A stretch of DNA of 64,000 bases from Geobacter sp. FeAm09 (GCF_008330225.1 NZ_CP042466.1:3962001-4026000), one strand, 5' to 3'; shown: positions 26,989 to 37,758, numbered from the stretch's first letter. A program made the numbers and translations. The notes: generated from the letters alone by a model not told the origin.

Positions 26989-28077
26989 ATGGCGCAGTCG
27001 TTGACGATAGGAAAATACACCGTACCGTATCCGATTATCCAGGGAGGCATGGGGGTGCGCATCTCCGCCGGCCGCCTGGCCGGCACCGTGGCCAAGTGCG
27101 GCGGCATCGGGCTGGTTGCTGCGGCGGGCATCGGCCTGGGCAGCGGTTTTTACAACGGCAGGAATTTTTTCCAGGCCGATGCCGAGGGCTTCAAGGCAGA
27201 GATCCGCAAGGCCTATGAGATCGCCCCGAACGGGGTCATCGGTGTCAACGTCATGGTGGCGCTGTCCGATTTCGAGCAGCTCGTCAAGGCTGCCGTGGAG
27301 GCGGGCGCCAAGGTGATCGTCTGCGGCGCGGGGCTCCCCATGAGCCTGCCGGAGCTGACCGCCGAGCATCCCGATGTGGCCCTGGTGCCGATCGTTTCCT
27401 CCCTGCGGGCGGCCCAGCTCATTGCCCGCAAATGGCTGAAGGCCTATGATCGCCTGCCGGATGCGGTGGTGGTGGAAGACCCGGATACCGCCGGCGGCCA
27501 CCTGGGCGAAAAAATGGAAAATATCGGTACCGGCGAGTATGATCAGTACGCCACCGTCCGCCAGGTCAGGGCCTTTTTCCGCGACGAATGCGGCGTCGAG
27601 GTCCCGGTGATCGCCGCCGGCGGCGTGTGGGACCGGGGCGACCTGGAGCATGCCCTGGCGGAAGGCGCCGACGGCGTGCAGATGGCCAGCCGTTTTGTCT
27701 GCACCGAAGAGTGCGATGCCGACGATGCCTTCAAACAGGCCTACCTCCGCTGCACCAAGGAGGACATCGGGCTGATCATGAGCCCGGCCGGCCTGCCGGG
27801 GCGCGCCATCCTGAACAACAAGGACGATATCCGCCGCTACGATGTGGAGAACAGCACCCCCTGCCGCATGGGCTGCCTGAAGAAATGCTCCTACAAGGAA
27901 ACCGGCGAGCGTTTCTGCATCGTCTCCTCCCTGGACCGCGCCCAGCGGGGTGCGGTGGACACCGGCCTGGTATTCTGCGGCACCAATGCCTGGAAAGCCG
28001 ACCGCATCACCACCGTGCAGGAGATCTTCGACGAACTGTTCGGCGAGGCGGAAGAGGCGCTGCAGGAAGCGGCCTGA
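26989..28077 (+). CDS. Nitronate monooxygenase / FabK-like flavoprotein
   Basis: A 362-residue FMN-binding TIM-barrel protein of the NMO family, which covers nitronate monooxygenases and FabK-type enoyl-ACP reductases. Evidence includes PIIQGGMGVRISAGRLAG at residue 14, GVNVMVALSDFEQL, VCGAGLP, the catalytic-site motif DTAGGHLGEKM and AAGGVWDRGDLEHALAEGADGVQM. An unusual C-terminal part has four close Cys (CRMGCLKKCSY and RFC) that might bind a metal or cluster. Which reaction it performs cannot be decided. GGAGGAAAAT precedes the ATG at 26989; the frame is open further upstream through the divergent gene's start and is not used. Confidence 0.82.
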   Translation: MAQSLTIGKYTVPYPIIQGGMGVRISAGRLAGTVAKCGGIGLVAAAGIGLGSGFYNGRNFFQADAEGFKAEIRKAYEIAPNGVIGVNVMVALSDFEQLVKAAVEAGAKVIVCGAGLPMSLPELTAEHPDVALVPIVSSLRAAQLIARKWLKAYDRLPDAVVVEDPDTAGGHLGEKMENIGTGEYDQYATVRQVRAFFRDECGVEVPVIAAGGVWDRGDLEHALAEGADGVQMASRFVCTEECDADDAFKQAYLRCTKEDIGLIMSPAGLPGRAILNNKDDIRRYDVENSTPCRMGCLKKCSYKETGERFCIVSSLDRAQRGAVDTGLVFCGTNAWKADRITTVQEIFDELFGEAEEALQEAA

Positions 28078-28407
28078 TTCCCGAGAGTACACCAAACAAA
28101 ATATACGCACAGACCGCGGCCTGCCGGTGCTCCATCCGGCGGGCCGTTTCCGTCCGACCCGCCAGCGACGGGCCGGCCACGGAACCACAAGGGCGCAGAG
28201 GGCAAGCACCATGAAGGCTTTGGCCAATCCGGGACTCTTCTCCCGCCGGTGCACTCTTTCTCTCCTGTCGCCTCGGCGCCCTGTGGCTCCGGGGCAACTA
28301 TTCCTCCCCAATTGATGATCCCCCTCCCCGTTTTTCTTGACCATCACCCCAGGCGATGTTATATAAAGAAAAGTTGATTTAATAAAATTGACAATTGCGA
28401 TATTGAT
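28078..28407. other. Intergenic stretch with a dispersed-repeat fragment and AT-rich promoter region
   Basis: The middle holds ACCACAAGGGCGCAGAGGGC (from about 28182), a degenerate copy of a motif also seen inverted near 2300 and near 7950. The last 50 bases before the ArsR-type gene are AT-rich (TTGATTTAATAAAATTGACA, ATATTGATATG) and probably contain its promoter and operator, but I cannot fix the boxes. No gene is seen. Confidence 0.45.
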
Positions 28408-29319
28408 ATGCTCGATACCCTCAAAGCCCTTGCCGACCCTTCCCGGCTCCGCCTGGTGGCGGTACTCCTGCATGGCGAATTTACCGTCCAGGAACTGACC
28501 CGTATCCTGGCCATGGGGCAGTCGCGCATCTCCCGGCACCTGAAGATCCTGACCGAGGCCGGTGTGCTGGCGGTCAAACACCAGGGGACCTGGAGCTACT
28601 ACCGGGCGGGCGAGGTGAACCGCTTTTTCAACGCCATCCGGCCGGCCTTCGAGGGGGAACTGGGCGGCCTGCCCGAACGGGGGCGCGACCTGTCCGCAGT
28701 GGCGGAGGTGCTGGAGGAGCGCCGCCGGCGCAGCCAGGAGTTCTTCGACCGTCACGCCCGCCAGTGGGACGACCTGGCCCGGACGCTCCTGCCGGTCCCG
28801 GAGTACCGTCGGCACCTGCTTGAACTTGTGCCCGACGATGGTACCGTTTTAGAGATCGGCACCGGTACCGGCGGACTGCTGGTCGAGCTGGCGACGCGGG
28901 CGGCGCGGGTGATCGGCGTGGACCATTCCCCGGCCATGCTGGAGGAGGCCCGCCGCCGGCTGGCGCACCGCGGAGCGGGCGGCATCGAGCTGCGTCTGGG
29001 GGAGATGACCCACCTGCCGCTGCCCGACGCGTCGGTGGGATGTGTGGTGGCGAACATGGTGCTGCACCATGCCGCCAACCCGGCGGCCGTACTGGGCGAA
29101 ATCAGGCGGGTGCTGGCCCTCGGCGGGGTCCTGGTGCTGGCCGATCTCGCCCGCCATGAACGGGAGGCGGCCCGGGAGCAGTTGGCCGACCAGTGGCTGG
29201 GGTTTGAGGATGCGGAGCTGGCCGCGTGGCTTGCGGCGGCGGGCTTTGCCCATGTCCGTAGCGAGAGGATCGAAGGAACGCCCGGGCAGGAGGCGGTGCT
29301 GGTGGTGAGGGCATCGTGA
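28408..29319 (+). CDS. ArsR-type regulator fused to a SAM-methyltransferase-like domain (SahR-like)
   Basis: A 303-residue two-domain protein. Residues 1-85 are an ArsR winged helix ([36 protein letters not shown]). Residues about 110-300 are a class I methyltransferase fold ([52 protein letters not shown]). This exact fusion next to adenosylhomocysteinase is the published architecture of SahR, a regulator of the methionine cycle that senses S-adenosylhomocysteine through its methyltransferase-like domain. The ahcY gene begins 82 bases downstream on the same strand. Whether the domain retains methyltransferase activity is unknown. Confidence 0.85.
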   Translation: MLDTLKALADPSRLRLVAVLLHGEFTVQELTRILAMGQSRISRHLKILTEAGVLAVKHQGTWSYYRAGEVNRFFNAIRPAFEGELGGLPERGRDLSAVAEVLEERRRRSQEFFDRHARQWDDLARTLLPVPEYRRHLLELVPDDGTVLEIGTGTGGLLVELATRAARVIGVDHSPAMLEEARRRLAHRGAGGIELRLGEMTHLPLPDASVGCVVANMVLHHAANPAAVLGEIRRVLALGGVLVLADLARHEREAAREQLADQWLGFEDAELAAWLAAAGFAHVRSERIEGTPGQEAVLVVRAS

Positions 29320-29401
29320 CAACGCCGGGAAAGGCTTGCCGCCGGCGGGGCGGCATCGAAGAGAGAAGCACCGACTACACCAGATAAAGGAGAGTAAACA
29401 G

Positions 29402-30796
<1,395 letters not shown>

Positions 30797-30827
30797 TCCG
30801 GTCCGGCAAGGGGATTGACCAGCAAAA

Positions 30828-30867
30828 ACGAAACGGGGCGGCATCGCATGATGCCGCCCCGTTTCGT
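30828..30867. terminator. Bidirectional terminator between ahcY and ompH
   Basis: ACGAAACGGGGCGGCATC pairs perfectly with its inverse across the loop GCAT, with A runs on the left and T-rich bases on the right, so it can end transcripts from both convergent genes. Confidence 0.85.
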
Positions 30868-30886
30868 TTCGTGTGCCGCGGAAAAG

Positions 30887-31525
30887 CTACTTCTTTTTGG
30901 CCGCTGCGTCCATTGCCGCGATAAGCGCGTCGGTCACGTCCTGGGCGTCCACGTCGCTGCCCACATAGAGCAGCTGCTTTTTGATGATGATAACGGCAAA
31001 GCCGTTGGCCTTGCCGTAGGCGGCGGCAGCCCGTTCGGTTTCATCGTAGAGCGCCTTGGTCTCCTTTTCCTGCAGGGAGAACAGCTCCTCTTCAAGTTGT
31101 TTGCCGAGCTTCTGGAATTCTTCCACCTTCTTCTGGAACTCCTTCTCCTTGGCGGCGCGCTGCGCCGGGGAGAGGCTGGGGAGCTTGGCCTGGATGCCGG
31201 CGCGCAGTTTGTCCAACTGCTTCCGTTTGCCGTCGATCCTGGTCTGGAGTTTATCCTTCTTTTCCTGGAGTTTGGCCTGGACCGCCTTGCCCTGCGCGGT
31301 TTCGTCGCCGATACGGGTCAGGTCGACGGACCCCAGCTTGGTGCTCTGGCGGGCCGTGGCGCCGTCGGACGGTTTCTTTTCCGGCGCGGTCGTTGCGGGG
31401 GTGGTAGGGGCGGGTGCTGCCACGGCAGGCTTTGTGTCGGCCGGGGTCGGATCGGCGGCGGCTGCCAGGCCCGGGAGGCTTGCGGCAAGGGCAGCGACGA
31501 GAAGTGTTTTTAACAGGGTGGTCAT
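30887..31525 (-). CDS. OmpH/Skp-family periplasmic chaperone-like protein
   Basis: A 212-residue exported protein. A signal peptide (MTTLLKTLLVAALAASLPGLAAA) is followed by an Ala/Pro/Thr-rich spacer to about residue 60, then a long charged coiled coil (about 80-165; KLQEKKDKLQTRIDGKRKQL, KEKEFQKKVEEFQKLGKQL) and a small closing domain (FAVIIIKKQLLYVGSDVDAQ, DVTDALI). This is the OmpH/Skp jellyfish fold, whose members hold unfolded outer-membrane proteins in the periplasm. The long Pro-rich spacer is longer than in E. coli Skp. Start 31525 is supported by the signal peptide and a TGGAG upstream. It stands alone. Confidence 0.85.
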   Translation of the reverse strand: MTTLLKTLLVAALAASLPGLAAAADPTPADTKPAVAAPAPTTPATTAPEKKPSDGATARQSTKLGSVDLTRIGDETAQGKAVQAKLQEKKDKLQTRIDGKRKQLDKLRAGIQAKLPSLSPAQRAAKEKEFQKKVEEFQKLGKQLEEELFSLQEKETKALYDETERAAAAYGKANGFAVIIIKKQLLYVGSDVDAQDVTDALIAAMDAAAKKK

Positions 31526-31637
31526 AACGGCTCCATTTCGATTGGGGGTAGTGATGCTACCGCCCCAGCATAAAAGGATTGGCGCCGCGAGGCAACACAA
31601 TTTCCCGCCCCAGGGAGGGCGCGCCGCCAGCGCATCG

Positions 31638-32882
31638 TCAGTTGAGGACCTCCATGTAGATGTCGAACGCGGTCTTCTGATACAGGGCCCTGATGTCGTT
31701 GATTTCGTCATAGGCCGATACCAGCGTCGAGGTGACATAGGGGTCCAGGTGGGTGCCGGTGAGGCTGTTCAGGGTGCTGATGGTATCGCGCTTGCACATC
31801 CCCTTGCGGTAGGGGCGGTCCTCGGAAAGGGCCGTAAAGATATCGGCGACCGCCAGGACCCGGGACCCCAAAGAGAGCTCGCTGTCCGTGCGCCTGAAGG
31901 GGTAGCCGCTGCCGTCCAGCTTCTCGTGGTGCTCGCATGCCCATTTGACGACATTCTCCATGCCCCGAACCTTTCTGAGCGCGGCGAAGGTGATGTAGGA
32001 GTGGGACCTCATGACCGCCATTTCCTCCCTGTTCAGGCCCGCCGGCTTGTAGAGTATCTCGGCCGGGACGGAAAGCTTGCCGAGGTCGTGCAGGTGGCCG
32101 GCGATTTCAAAGAGGATGCCTTCGGCGCTGCTGAAGCCTATTTTGCGGCTGACCGCCTGCGCCACCCGGGCGACGCCGATGGAGTGGGTCGCCGTAAACC
32201 GGCACTTGTAGTCGATGATGTTGGAGATGAGGCGGGAAAACTCGTAAAGTTCGTCAATGCCGATATCGATGGAAGAAGAGCGGATCGAACTGTTGACCAG
32301 ATATTTCACGTCGTTGCTGGTGACGTCGAGCCAGAACGAATCCCGCTGGGCCAGTTCATGGAATACGGCCACGATATCGGGGTGGAATACGGTGTCGGCA
32401 TGTTCCCTGACCGTTTCCAGAATGTCCCGGGAGTGCAGGAGGATGTTGCCGTTGACCGCGGAAAGCGTGGCAACGCGATCCGCCAGGTGGATGATGTGGC
32501 TGGCGAACGGTACGGGGCGGCCGTCTCTGGCGCCGGCTCCCTCGCCATGTTTCCAGGGAGTGTGGTGAAACCGGACTATTTCCGAGATCTCGATGAAGGT
32601 GAGGCCCTTGAGGAGTTTCGAGCCGATCTCGGCATGGTTGTTCGCCGATGTGTCGAATTCGAAGCGCGCGATCGAGTTCGCCTCACCGGCGGTAAAGACC
32701 CCGCAGTCGTGGAGCAGGGCGGCATAGATCATCTTTTCGATGTCGTTGTTGCCCATGCCGAGCATGGTGCCGATCCGCATGGAGATGTAGGCGACCTTGC
32801 CGTGGTGCTCGGACAGGTTGCTGTTGATCATGTCCAGGGCGTTTGAAACCGATTCGATGAGATCCCATACCATTATCTTCAT
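31638..32882 (-). CDS. HD-GYP protein with two HD domains
   Basis: A 414-residue cytoplasmic protein. The N-terminal half is an HD domain (SEHHGKVAYISMRIG, ALLHDCGVF, FHHTPWKHG), and the C-terminal half a fuller HD-GYP domain (THSIGVARVAQAVS, HLHDLGKLSVP, HHEKLDGSGYP, ADIFTALSEDRPYRKGM). HD-GYP proteins hydrolyse c-di-GMP or related cyclic dinucleotides; the metal-binding His and Asp residues of the second domain look intact and its GYP triplet is exact. I choose ATG 32882 because AAGGGAAG precedes it; the longer frame runs backwards through the tRNA-Leu gene. It is a single transcription unit. Confidence 0.87.
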   Translation of the reverse strand: MKIMVWDLIESVSNALDMINSNLSEHHGKVAYISMRIGTMLGMGNNDIEKMIYAALLHDCGVFTAGEANSIARFEFDTSANNHAEIGSKLLKGLTFIEISEIVRFHHTPWKHGEGAGARDGRPVPFASHIIHLADRVATLSAVNGNILLHSRDILETVREHADTVFHPDIVAVFHELAQRDSFWLDVTSNDVKYLVNSSIRSSSIDIGIDELYEFSRLISNIIDYKCRFTATHSIGVARVAQAVSRKIGFSSAEGILFEIAGHLHDLGKLSVPAEILYKPAGLNREEMAVMRSHSYITFAALRKVRGMENVVKWACEHHEKLDGSGYPFRRTDSELSLGSRVLAVADIFTALSEDRPYRKGMCKRDTISTLNSLTGTHLDPYVTSTLVSAYDEINDIRALYQKTAFDIYMEVLN

Positions 32883-32970
32883 AGTGCTTCCCTTGCGGAT
32901 CGGATACCCGCGCTGTTTGCCGGTGCCAACCGGGAGACGCCCGGCCGGCGTTAACGCCGCTTGAAAACGG

Positions 32971-33000
32971 AAAAGGCTTTGCAGAAGTCTGCAAAGCCTT
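32971..33000 (-). terminator. Terminator after tRNA-Leu
   Basis: On the minus strand AAGGCTTTGCAGA pairs with TCTGCAAAGCCTT, followed by TTCC; it lies 11 bases after the tRNA. Confidence 0.8.
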
Positions 33001-33011
33001 AATTCCTTAAC

Positions 33012-33098
33012 TGGTGCCGAAGACTGGAATCGAACCAGCACTCCCTTGCGAGAACCAGAACCTGAATCTGGCGCGTCTACCAATTCCGCCACTTCGGC
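33012..33098 (-). tRNA. tRNA-Leu (anticodon CAG)
   Basis: On the minus strand GCCGAAG (from 33098) pairs with CTTCGGC; the anticodon stem CCAGA/TCTGG holds TTCAGGT with anticodon CAG; a long variable arm (TCTCGCAAGGGAG region) marks a class II tRNA; the T arm CTGG-TTCGATT-CCAG is canonical. CCA is encoded (33012-33014). Confidence 0.97.
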
Positions 33099-33111
33099 AA
33101 CTAGAATCTCT

Positions 33112-33140
33112 TCTTTACCATTAATGGCAGGCCGATGCAA
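33112..33140 (-). promoter_or_regulatory. Promoter of tRNA-Leu
   Basis: TTGCAT (33140-33135) and TAAAGA (33117-33112) on the minus strand are 17 bases apart and just upstream of the tRNA. Confidence 0.55.
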
Positions 33141-33232
33141 GAAAAAAATGGCTATTTCCCTTGCCATCATCCCTTCCGATTTGGTACAGTCCCTTGCCTT
33201 ATCATCACATTCTCAAGGATTGTCTTCCATTT

Positions 33233-35725
33233 ATGAATCTCCTTGCCGTTGAAAAGCCCGCCCGTTACATGGGGGGAGAGATGGGCTCCATTCGCAAGGA
33301 TGAGGCCGAACTGCGTTTTGCCCTGGCCTTCCCGGACGTCTATGAAGTGGGCATGAGCCACCTGGGGCTGCGGATTCTGTACCACGTCCTCAATGAAGTG
33401 GAGGGGATTGCCGCGGAACGCGTCTATGCCCCGTGGCCGGACATGGAGTCCCAGATGGAGGCCGCCGGCGCCCCCCTGGCGACCCTGGAAAGCGCCACGC
33501 CGCTGGCGAAGTGCGATATCGTCGGTTTTACCCTGCAGTACGAGCTCTCCTATACCAATATCCTCAATATGCTGCGCCTGGCCGGCATACCGCTTTTGGC
33601 CGGCGAGCGCCCCGATGCCTTCCCGCTGGTCATCGCCGGCGGCCCCTGCGCCTATAACCCCGAGCCGCTTGCCCCCTTCTTCGACGCCTTCCTGCTGGGC
33701 GACGGTGAAGAGGCGGTGCTGGAGATCGCCGAGGCGGTGCGCCGGGCAAAGCGCGCAGGCCTGGGGAAGGCGGCGCTCCTGGAACGCCTGGCCGCCATCG
33801 AGGGGGTGTACGTCCCCTCGTATTTCGAGCCCCGGTACCATCCGGACGGGAGCATCGCGGAGATTGTCCCGCTCAGGCCCGGCATGGGGCGCGTGCGCCG
33901 TCGTTTTCTCGCCGACCTTGATGCCGCCCCCTATCCCGCTGCGCCGGTCGTCCCCTTCATGAAGACCGTCCACGACCGGGTGGCGGTGGAGATCGCCCGG
34001 GGCTGCACCCGCGGCTGCCGCTTCTGCCAGGCCGGCTATATCTACCGGCCGGTGCGCGAGCGTTCGCCGGCAACCGTCTTCGATCTGGTGGAAAAATCCC
34101 TGGGGGCCACCGGTTACGACGAGGTGTCGCTCCTGTCGCTCTCCTCGGGGGATTATTCCTGCATCGCCCCGCTTTTGGCCGGGTTGATGGAGCGCTACGC
34201 CCGTGACCGGGTGGCGGTTTCCCTGCCGTCGCTCAGGGTCGGGACCCTTACCGAAGGGTTGATCGCCGAAATCAGGAAGGTGCGCAAGACCGGCTTCACC
34301 CTGGCGCCGGAGGCGGGCAGCGAGCGGATGCGGGGCGTGATCAACAAGGGGATTACCGAGGCGGGCCTCCTGGAGGGGGCGGCCAACGTCTACCGGGCCG
34401 GGTGGCGGCTCATCAAGCTCTATTTCATGATCGGCCTGCCGGGGGAGACCCTGGATGACGTGCTGGCGATCGCCGCACTGGCGCGCCGGGTCAAGGACCA
34501 GGCCAAGGGAGCGGGCGTTTCGGGCGAGGTCAACGTATCGGTCAGCAGTTTCGTCCCCAAGGCCCATACCCCGTTCCAGTGGGAACCGCAGATCTCCCAG
34601 GAGGAGATCAGGGAGCGGCAGGGGCTGCTGCGTGGCGAACTGAAGCGGCGCAAGCTCAATTTCAAGTGGCAGGATGCCCCGCTGTCCTTCATGGAGGGGG
34701 TCTTTGCCCGGGGCGACCGGCGGCTGGCGCCGGTGCTGGCGCGGGCGGTGGAGCTGGGCTGCCGTTTTGACGGCTGGGGGGAGCACTTTTCCGTGGAGCG
34801 GTGGCACCAGGCTTTCGTCGACTGCGGCATCCAGCCCGAATGGTACTTGCGGCGCCGGTCCCTGGATGAGGTCCTGCCGTGGGACCATCTGGACTGCGGC
34901 GTTACGCGGGAGTTCTTGCTGGCGGAGCGGGAGCGAGCCTTTGCCGGGGCCGCCGCGACCGAGGATTGCCGCAACGGCCGGTGCAGCGCCTGCGGCGTCT
35001 GCGATTTCAGCGTCGTGGCGCCGCGGCTTTCGCCCCATGACGCAGGCGTGCCGGCCCCTGCCGCTGCGCCTGTGGGTGAGCCGGTGCCGGCGCGGATACG
35101 GCTGCGCTTTGCCAAGACCGGCGCCATGAGCTTCCTGAGCCATCTGGAGCTTATTACCGTATTCACGCGCGCCGTCAGCCGGGCCGGGGTGCCGATCCTT
35201 TTTTCCCACGGTTTCCACCCCCATCCCAAATTCTCCTTTGCCACCGCCACCTCGGTTGGTATAGAATCCCAGGCGGAGTACATGGATATGGTGGTGGCGG
35301 CCGGCTGTGAAGCGGCTGAGGTGCAGCGCAGGCTGAACGGCGTCCTCCCCGGCGGGCTGCGGATTCTGGACGCGGAACGGGTGGACGTGAAATCACCGTC
35401 CCTTTCGGCCCAGATGATCGCCACGCATTATCGTATAACCTTCAATAGCGCGCCCTGCGACGATCTGTCCCAAAAAAGTGAGCGCTTTCTGGCACACGAC
35501 AGTTTCGTCATTCAACGGATTAAAAAGGGTGAGCGTCAAACCATTGATCTGCGGTCGGAAACCGTGTCGCTCATTGCCGGGCCCGACTCCCTGGATCTGG
35601 TTGCCGGTCGGGGCAAGCCGGTGGAATACGCCCGCGCCATCACCGGCAACGATGCGCTCGCCATGGACGACCTGCGGGTTGAGAAGCTCGACGTCGTTTT
35701 TGCCGCACCGCCGCCACGGGACTGA
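33233..35725 (+). CDS. Radical SAM protein fused to DUF2344
   Basis: An 830-residue two-part protein. The first 600 residues are a radical SAM enzyme of the TIGR03960 type, with a B12-binding-like N-terminal region (AFPDVYEVGMSHLGLRILYH) and the cluster motif Cys258-x3-Cys262-x2-Cys265 (CTRGCRFCQAG). A Cys-rich linker follows (CRNGRCSACGVCDF), then a DUF2344 domain from about residue 615 (RIRLRFAKTGAMSFLSHLEL, FSHGFHPHPKFSFA). The pair is usually encoded next to ribonuclease G, as here (36-base gap), and is thought to modify RNA or a ribosome component, but no reaction is established. The ATG at 33233 begins the conserved sequence and has AAGGA upstream. Confidence 0.85.
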   Translation: MNLLAVEKPARYMGGEMGSIRKDEAELRFALAFPDVYEVGMSHLGLRILYHVLNEVEGIAAERVYAPWPDMESQMEAAGAPLATLESATPLAKCDIVGFTLQYELSYTNILNMLRLAGIPLLAGERPDAFPLVIAGGPCAYNPEPLAPFFDAFLLGDGEEAVLEIAEAVRRAKRAGLGKAALLERLAAIEGVYVPSYFEPRYHPDGSIAEIVPLRPGMGRVRRRFLADLDAAPYPAAPVVPFMKTVHDRVAVEIARGCTRGCRFCQAGYIYRPVRERSPATVFDLVEKSLGATGYDEVSLLSLSSGDYSCIAPLLAGLMERYARDRVAVSLPSLRVGTLTEGLIAEIRKVRKTGFTLAPEAGSERMRGVINKGITEAGLLEGAANVYRAGWRLIKLYFMIGLPGETLDDVLAIAALARRVKDQAKGAGVSGEVNVSVSSFVPKAHTPFQWEPQISQEEIRERQGLLRGELKRRKLNFKWQDAPLSFMEGVFARGDRRLAPVLARAVELGCRFDGWGEHFSVERWHQAFVDCGIQPEWYLRRRSLDEVLPWDHLDCGVTREFLLAERERAFAGAAATEDCRNGRCSACGVCDFSVVAPRLSPHDAGVPAPAAAPVGEPVPARIRLRFAKTGAMSFLSHLELITVFTRAVSRAGVPILFSHGFHPHPKFSFATATSVGIESQAEYMDMVVAAGCEAAEVQRRLNGVLPGGLRILDAERVDVKSPSLSAQMIATHYRITFNSAPCDDLSQKSERFLAHDSFVIQRIKKGERQTIDLRSETVSLIAGPDSLDLVAGRGKPVEYARAITGNDALAMDDLRVEKLDVVFAAPPPRD

Positions 35726-35761
35726 TTTTCGAATACATTTCAGATAGACGGAGACACAGAT

Positions 35762-37285
35762 ATGGGAGCAGAACTGGTCATCAACGCCGCCTCCCACGAA
35801 ACGCGCATCGCGATGATAGAAAACGGCACCATTGCCGAACTTTATATCGAGCGCAGCCGCGAAAGAGGGATTGTCGGCAACATCTACAAGGGGCGGGTCA
35901 TCAGGGTGCTGCCCGGAATGCAGGCCGCCTTCGTGGACATCGGCCTGGAAAAGGCGGCATTTCTCTATGTGGCTGATGTCTTTGACGCCATCGAGGAGTA
36001 TGAGTCGCTTCTGGACGAGGGCAAGAAGGAGCATGAGCCGAGCGGCGAACAGCCGGAATCCGCCCATCCCGATTACAAGCCGCTGCACCCCATCGAAGAG
36101 CTGCTCCAGGAGGGGCAGGAGCTGCTGGTCCAGATTTCCAAGGAGCCGATCGGCACCAAGGGCGCGCGCATCACCTCCCACATCTCCCTGCCGGGCCGCC
36201 ACCTGGTGTACATGCCGACGGTGGACCATGTGGGCATTTCCCGCCGTATCGAGGACGAGGCCGAACGGGAGCGCCTGCGTGAAATCGTCGACCGCCTCAA
36301 ACAGAGCGGTTCGGGGTACATCGTCAGGACGGTTTCGGAGGGGAAGAGCGAAGAGGACCTGCTGTCGGACATGCAGTACCTCTCCACCCTGTGGGCCGAG
36401 ATCGCCAAGCGCAAGGAAAAGGCTTCGGCCCCTTCGCTGGTCCACTCCGACCTGGATGTGGTCCAGAAGGTGGTGCGCGACATCGTCACCGAGCAGGTGG
36501 ACCGGATCATCGTGGATTCGAAGCCGGATTTCGACCGGATCGTCCAGTTCATTTCCACCTTCATGCCCAAGATGAAGTATTCCATCGAGCTGTACGACGA
36601 CGAAGAGCCGATCTTCGACCATTTCGGGCTGGAGGTCGAGATCAGCCGGGCGCTGGGCAGAAAAGTCTGGCTGAAGAGCGGCGGCTACATCATCATCGAG
36701 CAGACCGAGGCGCTGACCGCCGTGGACGTGAACACCGGCCGCTTCGTGGGCAAGCACAACCTGGAGGACACCATCCTCAAGACCAATCTTGAGGCGGTCA
36801 AGGAAATCTCCTACCAGTTGCGGCTGCGCAACATCGGCGGCATCATCATCATCGATTTCATCGACATGGAGAAAGAGGTCAACCGGGACAAGGTCTTCGC
36901 CGCGCTGGAGGAGGCCCTCAAGGGGGACAAGTCGAAGAGCAACATCCTCAAGATCTCCGAGCTGGGCCTGGTGGAGATGACCCGCAAGCGGGTGCGGGAA
37001 AGCATCGGCCGGATGATGTGCGAACCGTGTCCGTACTGCGAAGGGCGCGGCTACATCAAGTCGAAGATCACGGTATGCCATGAGATCTTTCGGGAGTTGC
37101 GCCGCGAAATGCTGGATATCAAGGGGACCAAGGCCACGGTGTCGGTCCATCCCCAGGTGGCGGACCTGCTCTACGATGAGGAGCGGCGGGGGTTGGAAGA
37201 GCTGGAAAAGCGCTTCAAGAAACGGATTACCGTGCGGGCCAAGCCCGGTTTTCACCAGGAGCAGTTCGAGATCCTGATAAACTGA
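35762..37285 (+). CDS. rng: Ribonuclease G
   Basis: A 507-residue endoribonuclease of the RNase E/G family, acting in 16S rRNA 5'-end maturation and mRNA decay. An S1 RNA-binding domain lies at about 35-135 (GNIYKGRVIRVLPGMQAAFVD), the catalytic DNase I-like core carries ALTAVDVNTGRF and GGIIIIDFIDM with the magnesium-binding Asp residues, and the zinc-link CEPCPYCEGRGYIKS lies at about 421. It lacks the long scaffold tail of RNase E, so it is the G type. It is translated from ATG 35762 after the radical SAM-DUF2344 gene and is followed by a terminator. Confidence 0.95.
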   Translation: MGAELVINAASHETRIAMIENGTIAELYIERSRERGIVGNIYKGRVIRVLPGMQAAFVDIGLEKAAFLYVADVFDAIEEYESLLDEGKKEHEPSGEQPESAHPDYKPLHPIEELLQEGQELLVQISKEPIGTKGARITSHISLPGRHLVYMPTVDHVGISRRIEDEAERERLREIVDRLKQSGSGYIVRTVSEGKSEEDLLSDMQYLSTLWAEIAKRKEKASAPSLVHSDLDVVQKVVRDIVTEQVDRIIVDSKPDFDRIVQFISTFMPKMKYSIELYDDEEPIFDHFGLEVEISRALGRKVWLKSGGYIIIEQTEALTAVDVNTGRFVGKHNLEDTILKTNLEAVKEISYQLRLRNIGGIIIIDFIDMEKEVNRDKVFAALEEALKGDKSKSNILKISELGLVEMTRKRVRESIGRMMCEPCPYCEGRGYIKSKITVCHEIFRELRREMLDIKGTKATVSVHPQVADLLYDEERRGLEELEKRFKKRITVRAKPGFHQEQFEILIN

Positions 37286-37310
37286 CCGGCTGCGGCCATT
37301 GGTGGACGAC

Positions 37311-37340
37311 AAAAGGCGGGGGCCAATGCCCCCGCCTTTT
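37311..37340. terminator. Bidirectional terminator after rng
   Basis: AAAAGGCGGGGGC pairs with GCCCCCGCCTTTT across a CAAT loop; it serves rng and the convergent small regulator gene. Confidence 0.85.
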
Positions 37341-37367
37341 GTCGTGTCGTCTACCTGTGGAAAAGGC

Positions 37368-37556
37368 TTAGGCGGCCTTCTGCTTCAGGCTGGTCTGCTG
37401 ATCATACTGGGCCGAGAAGTATTCCATGGCCTCGCGCATGATGTCGGATACGCTTTTTTTGGTCTTGCTCATCAGGTTTTCCAGATGCTCGCGCTCCTCG
37501 TCGCTGATACGCATCGAAATGACATTGTAACGCGGATTCTCTCTCATTCTGCCCAT
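37368..37556 (-). CDS. Ribbon-helix-helix DNA-binding protein
   Basis: A 62-residue protein with an N-terminal beta strand (YNVISMRISDEEREHL, about residues 10-25) and two helices (ENLMSKTKKSVSDIMREAME), the fold of CopG/Arc-type regulators that bind DNA as dimers. Small size and lack of a toxin gene beside it suggest a free regulator rather than an antitoxin. A weak sigma-54-type promoter lies upstream (37620-37635). GGAGGGAG precedes the ATG. Its target is unknown. Confidence 0.8.
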   Translation of the reverse strand: MGRMRENPRYNVISMRISDEEREHLENLMSKTKKSVSDIMREAMEYFSAQYDQQTSLKQKAA

Positions 37557-37619
37557 GGTTTGCTCCCTCCGTTTTTTATGTGGTGTGATATGACGAGCTC
37601 AAGTTAGTGCTCACATTAC

Positions 37620-37635
37620 TGCCATATCTATGCCA
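37620..37635 (-). promoter_or_regulatory. Candidate sigma-54 promoter of the ribbon-helix-helix gene
   Basis: On the minus strand TGGCATAGATATGGCA has GG and GC ten bases apart as sigma-54 requires, but the -12 element (TGGC for TTGC) departs from consensus. The start point would be near 37608, 50 bases before the ATG. Confidence 0.35.
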
Positions 37636-37758
37636 AGACGGAGTATACATTAAATATAATAGTAATATCAGTATGTTGTTTGTTTAGGCCGAATCGTTCG
37701 TCCGCGGTTTTGGAAAAAAGCGTGCACAAAGTGGCGCACATATGGTCAAAAGTATACA

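Noticed and set aside
26875-28815. Antisense open frame of 646 codons over the NMO-family gene
   Set aside because: It crosses an intergenic region and two genes with clear sense-strand homology; composition is that of a shadow frame.
30797-30827. SAM- or SAH-responsive riboswitch around ahcY
   Set aside because: The leader between the regulator and ahcY is only 82 bases and shows no conserved aptamer; control is more likely by the SahR-like protein.
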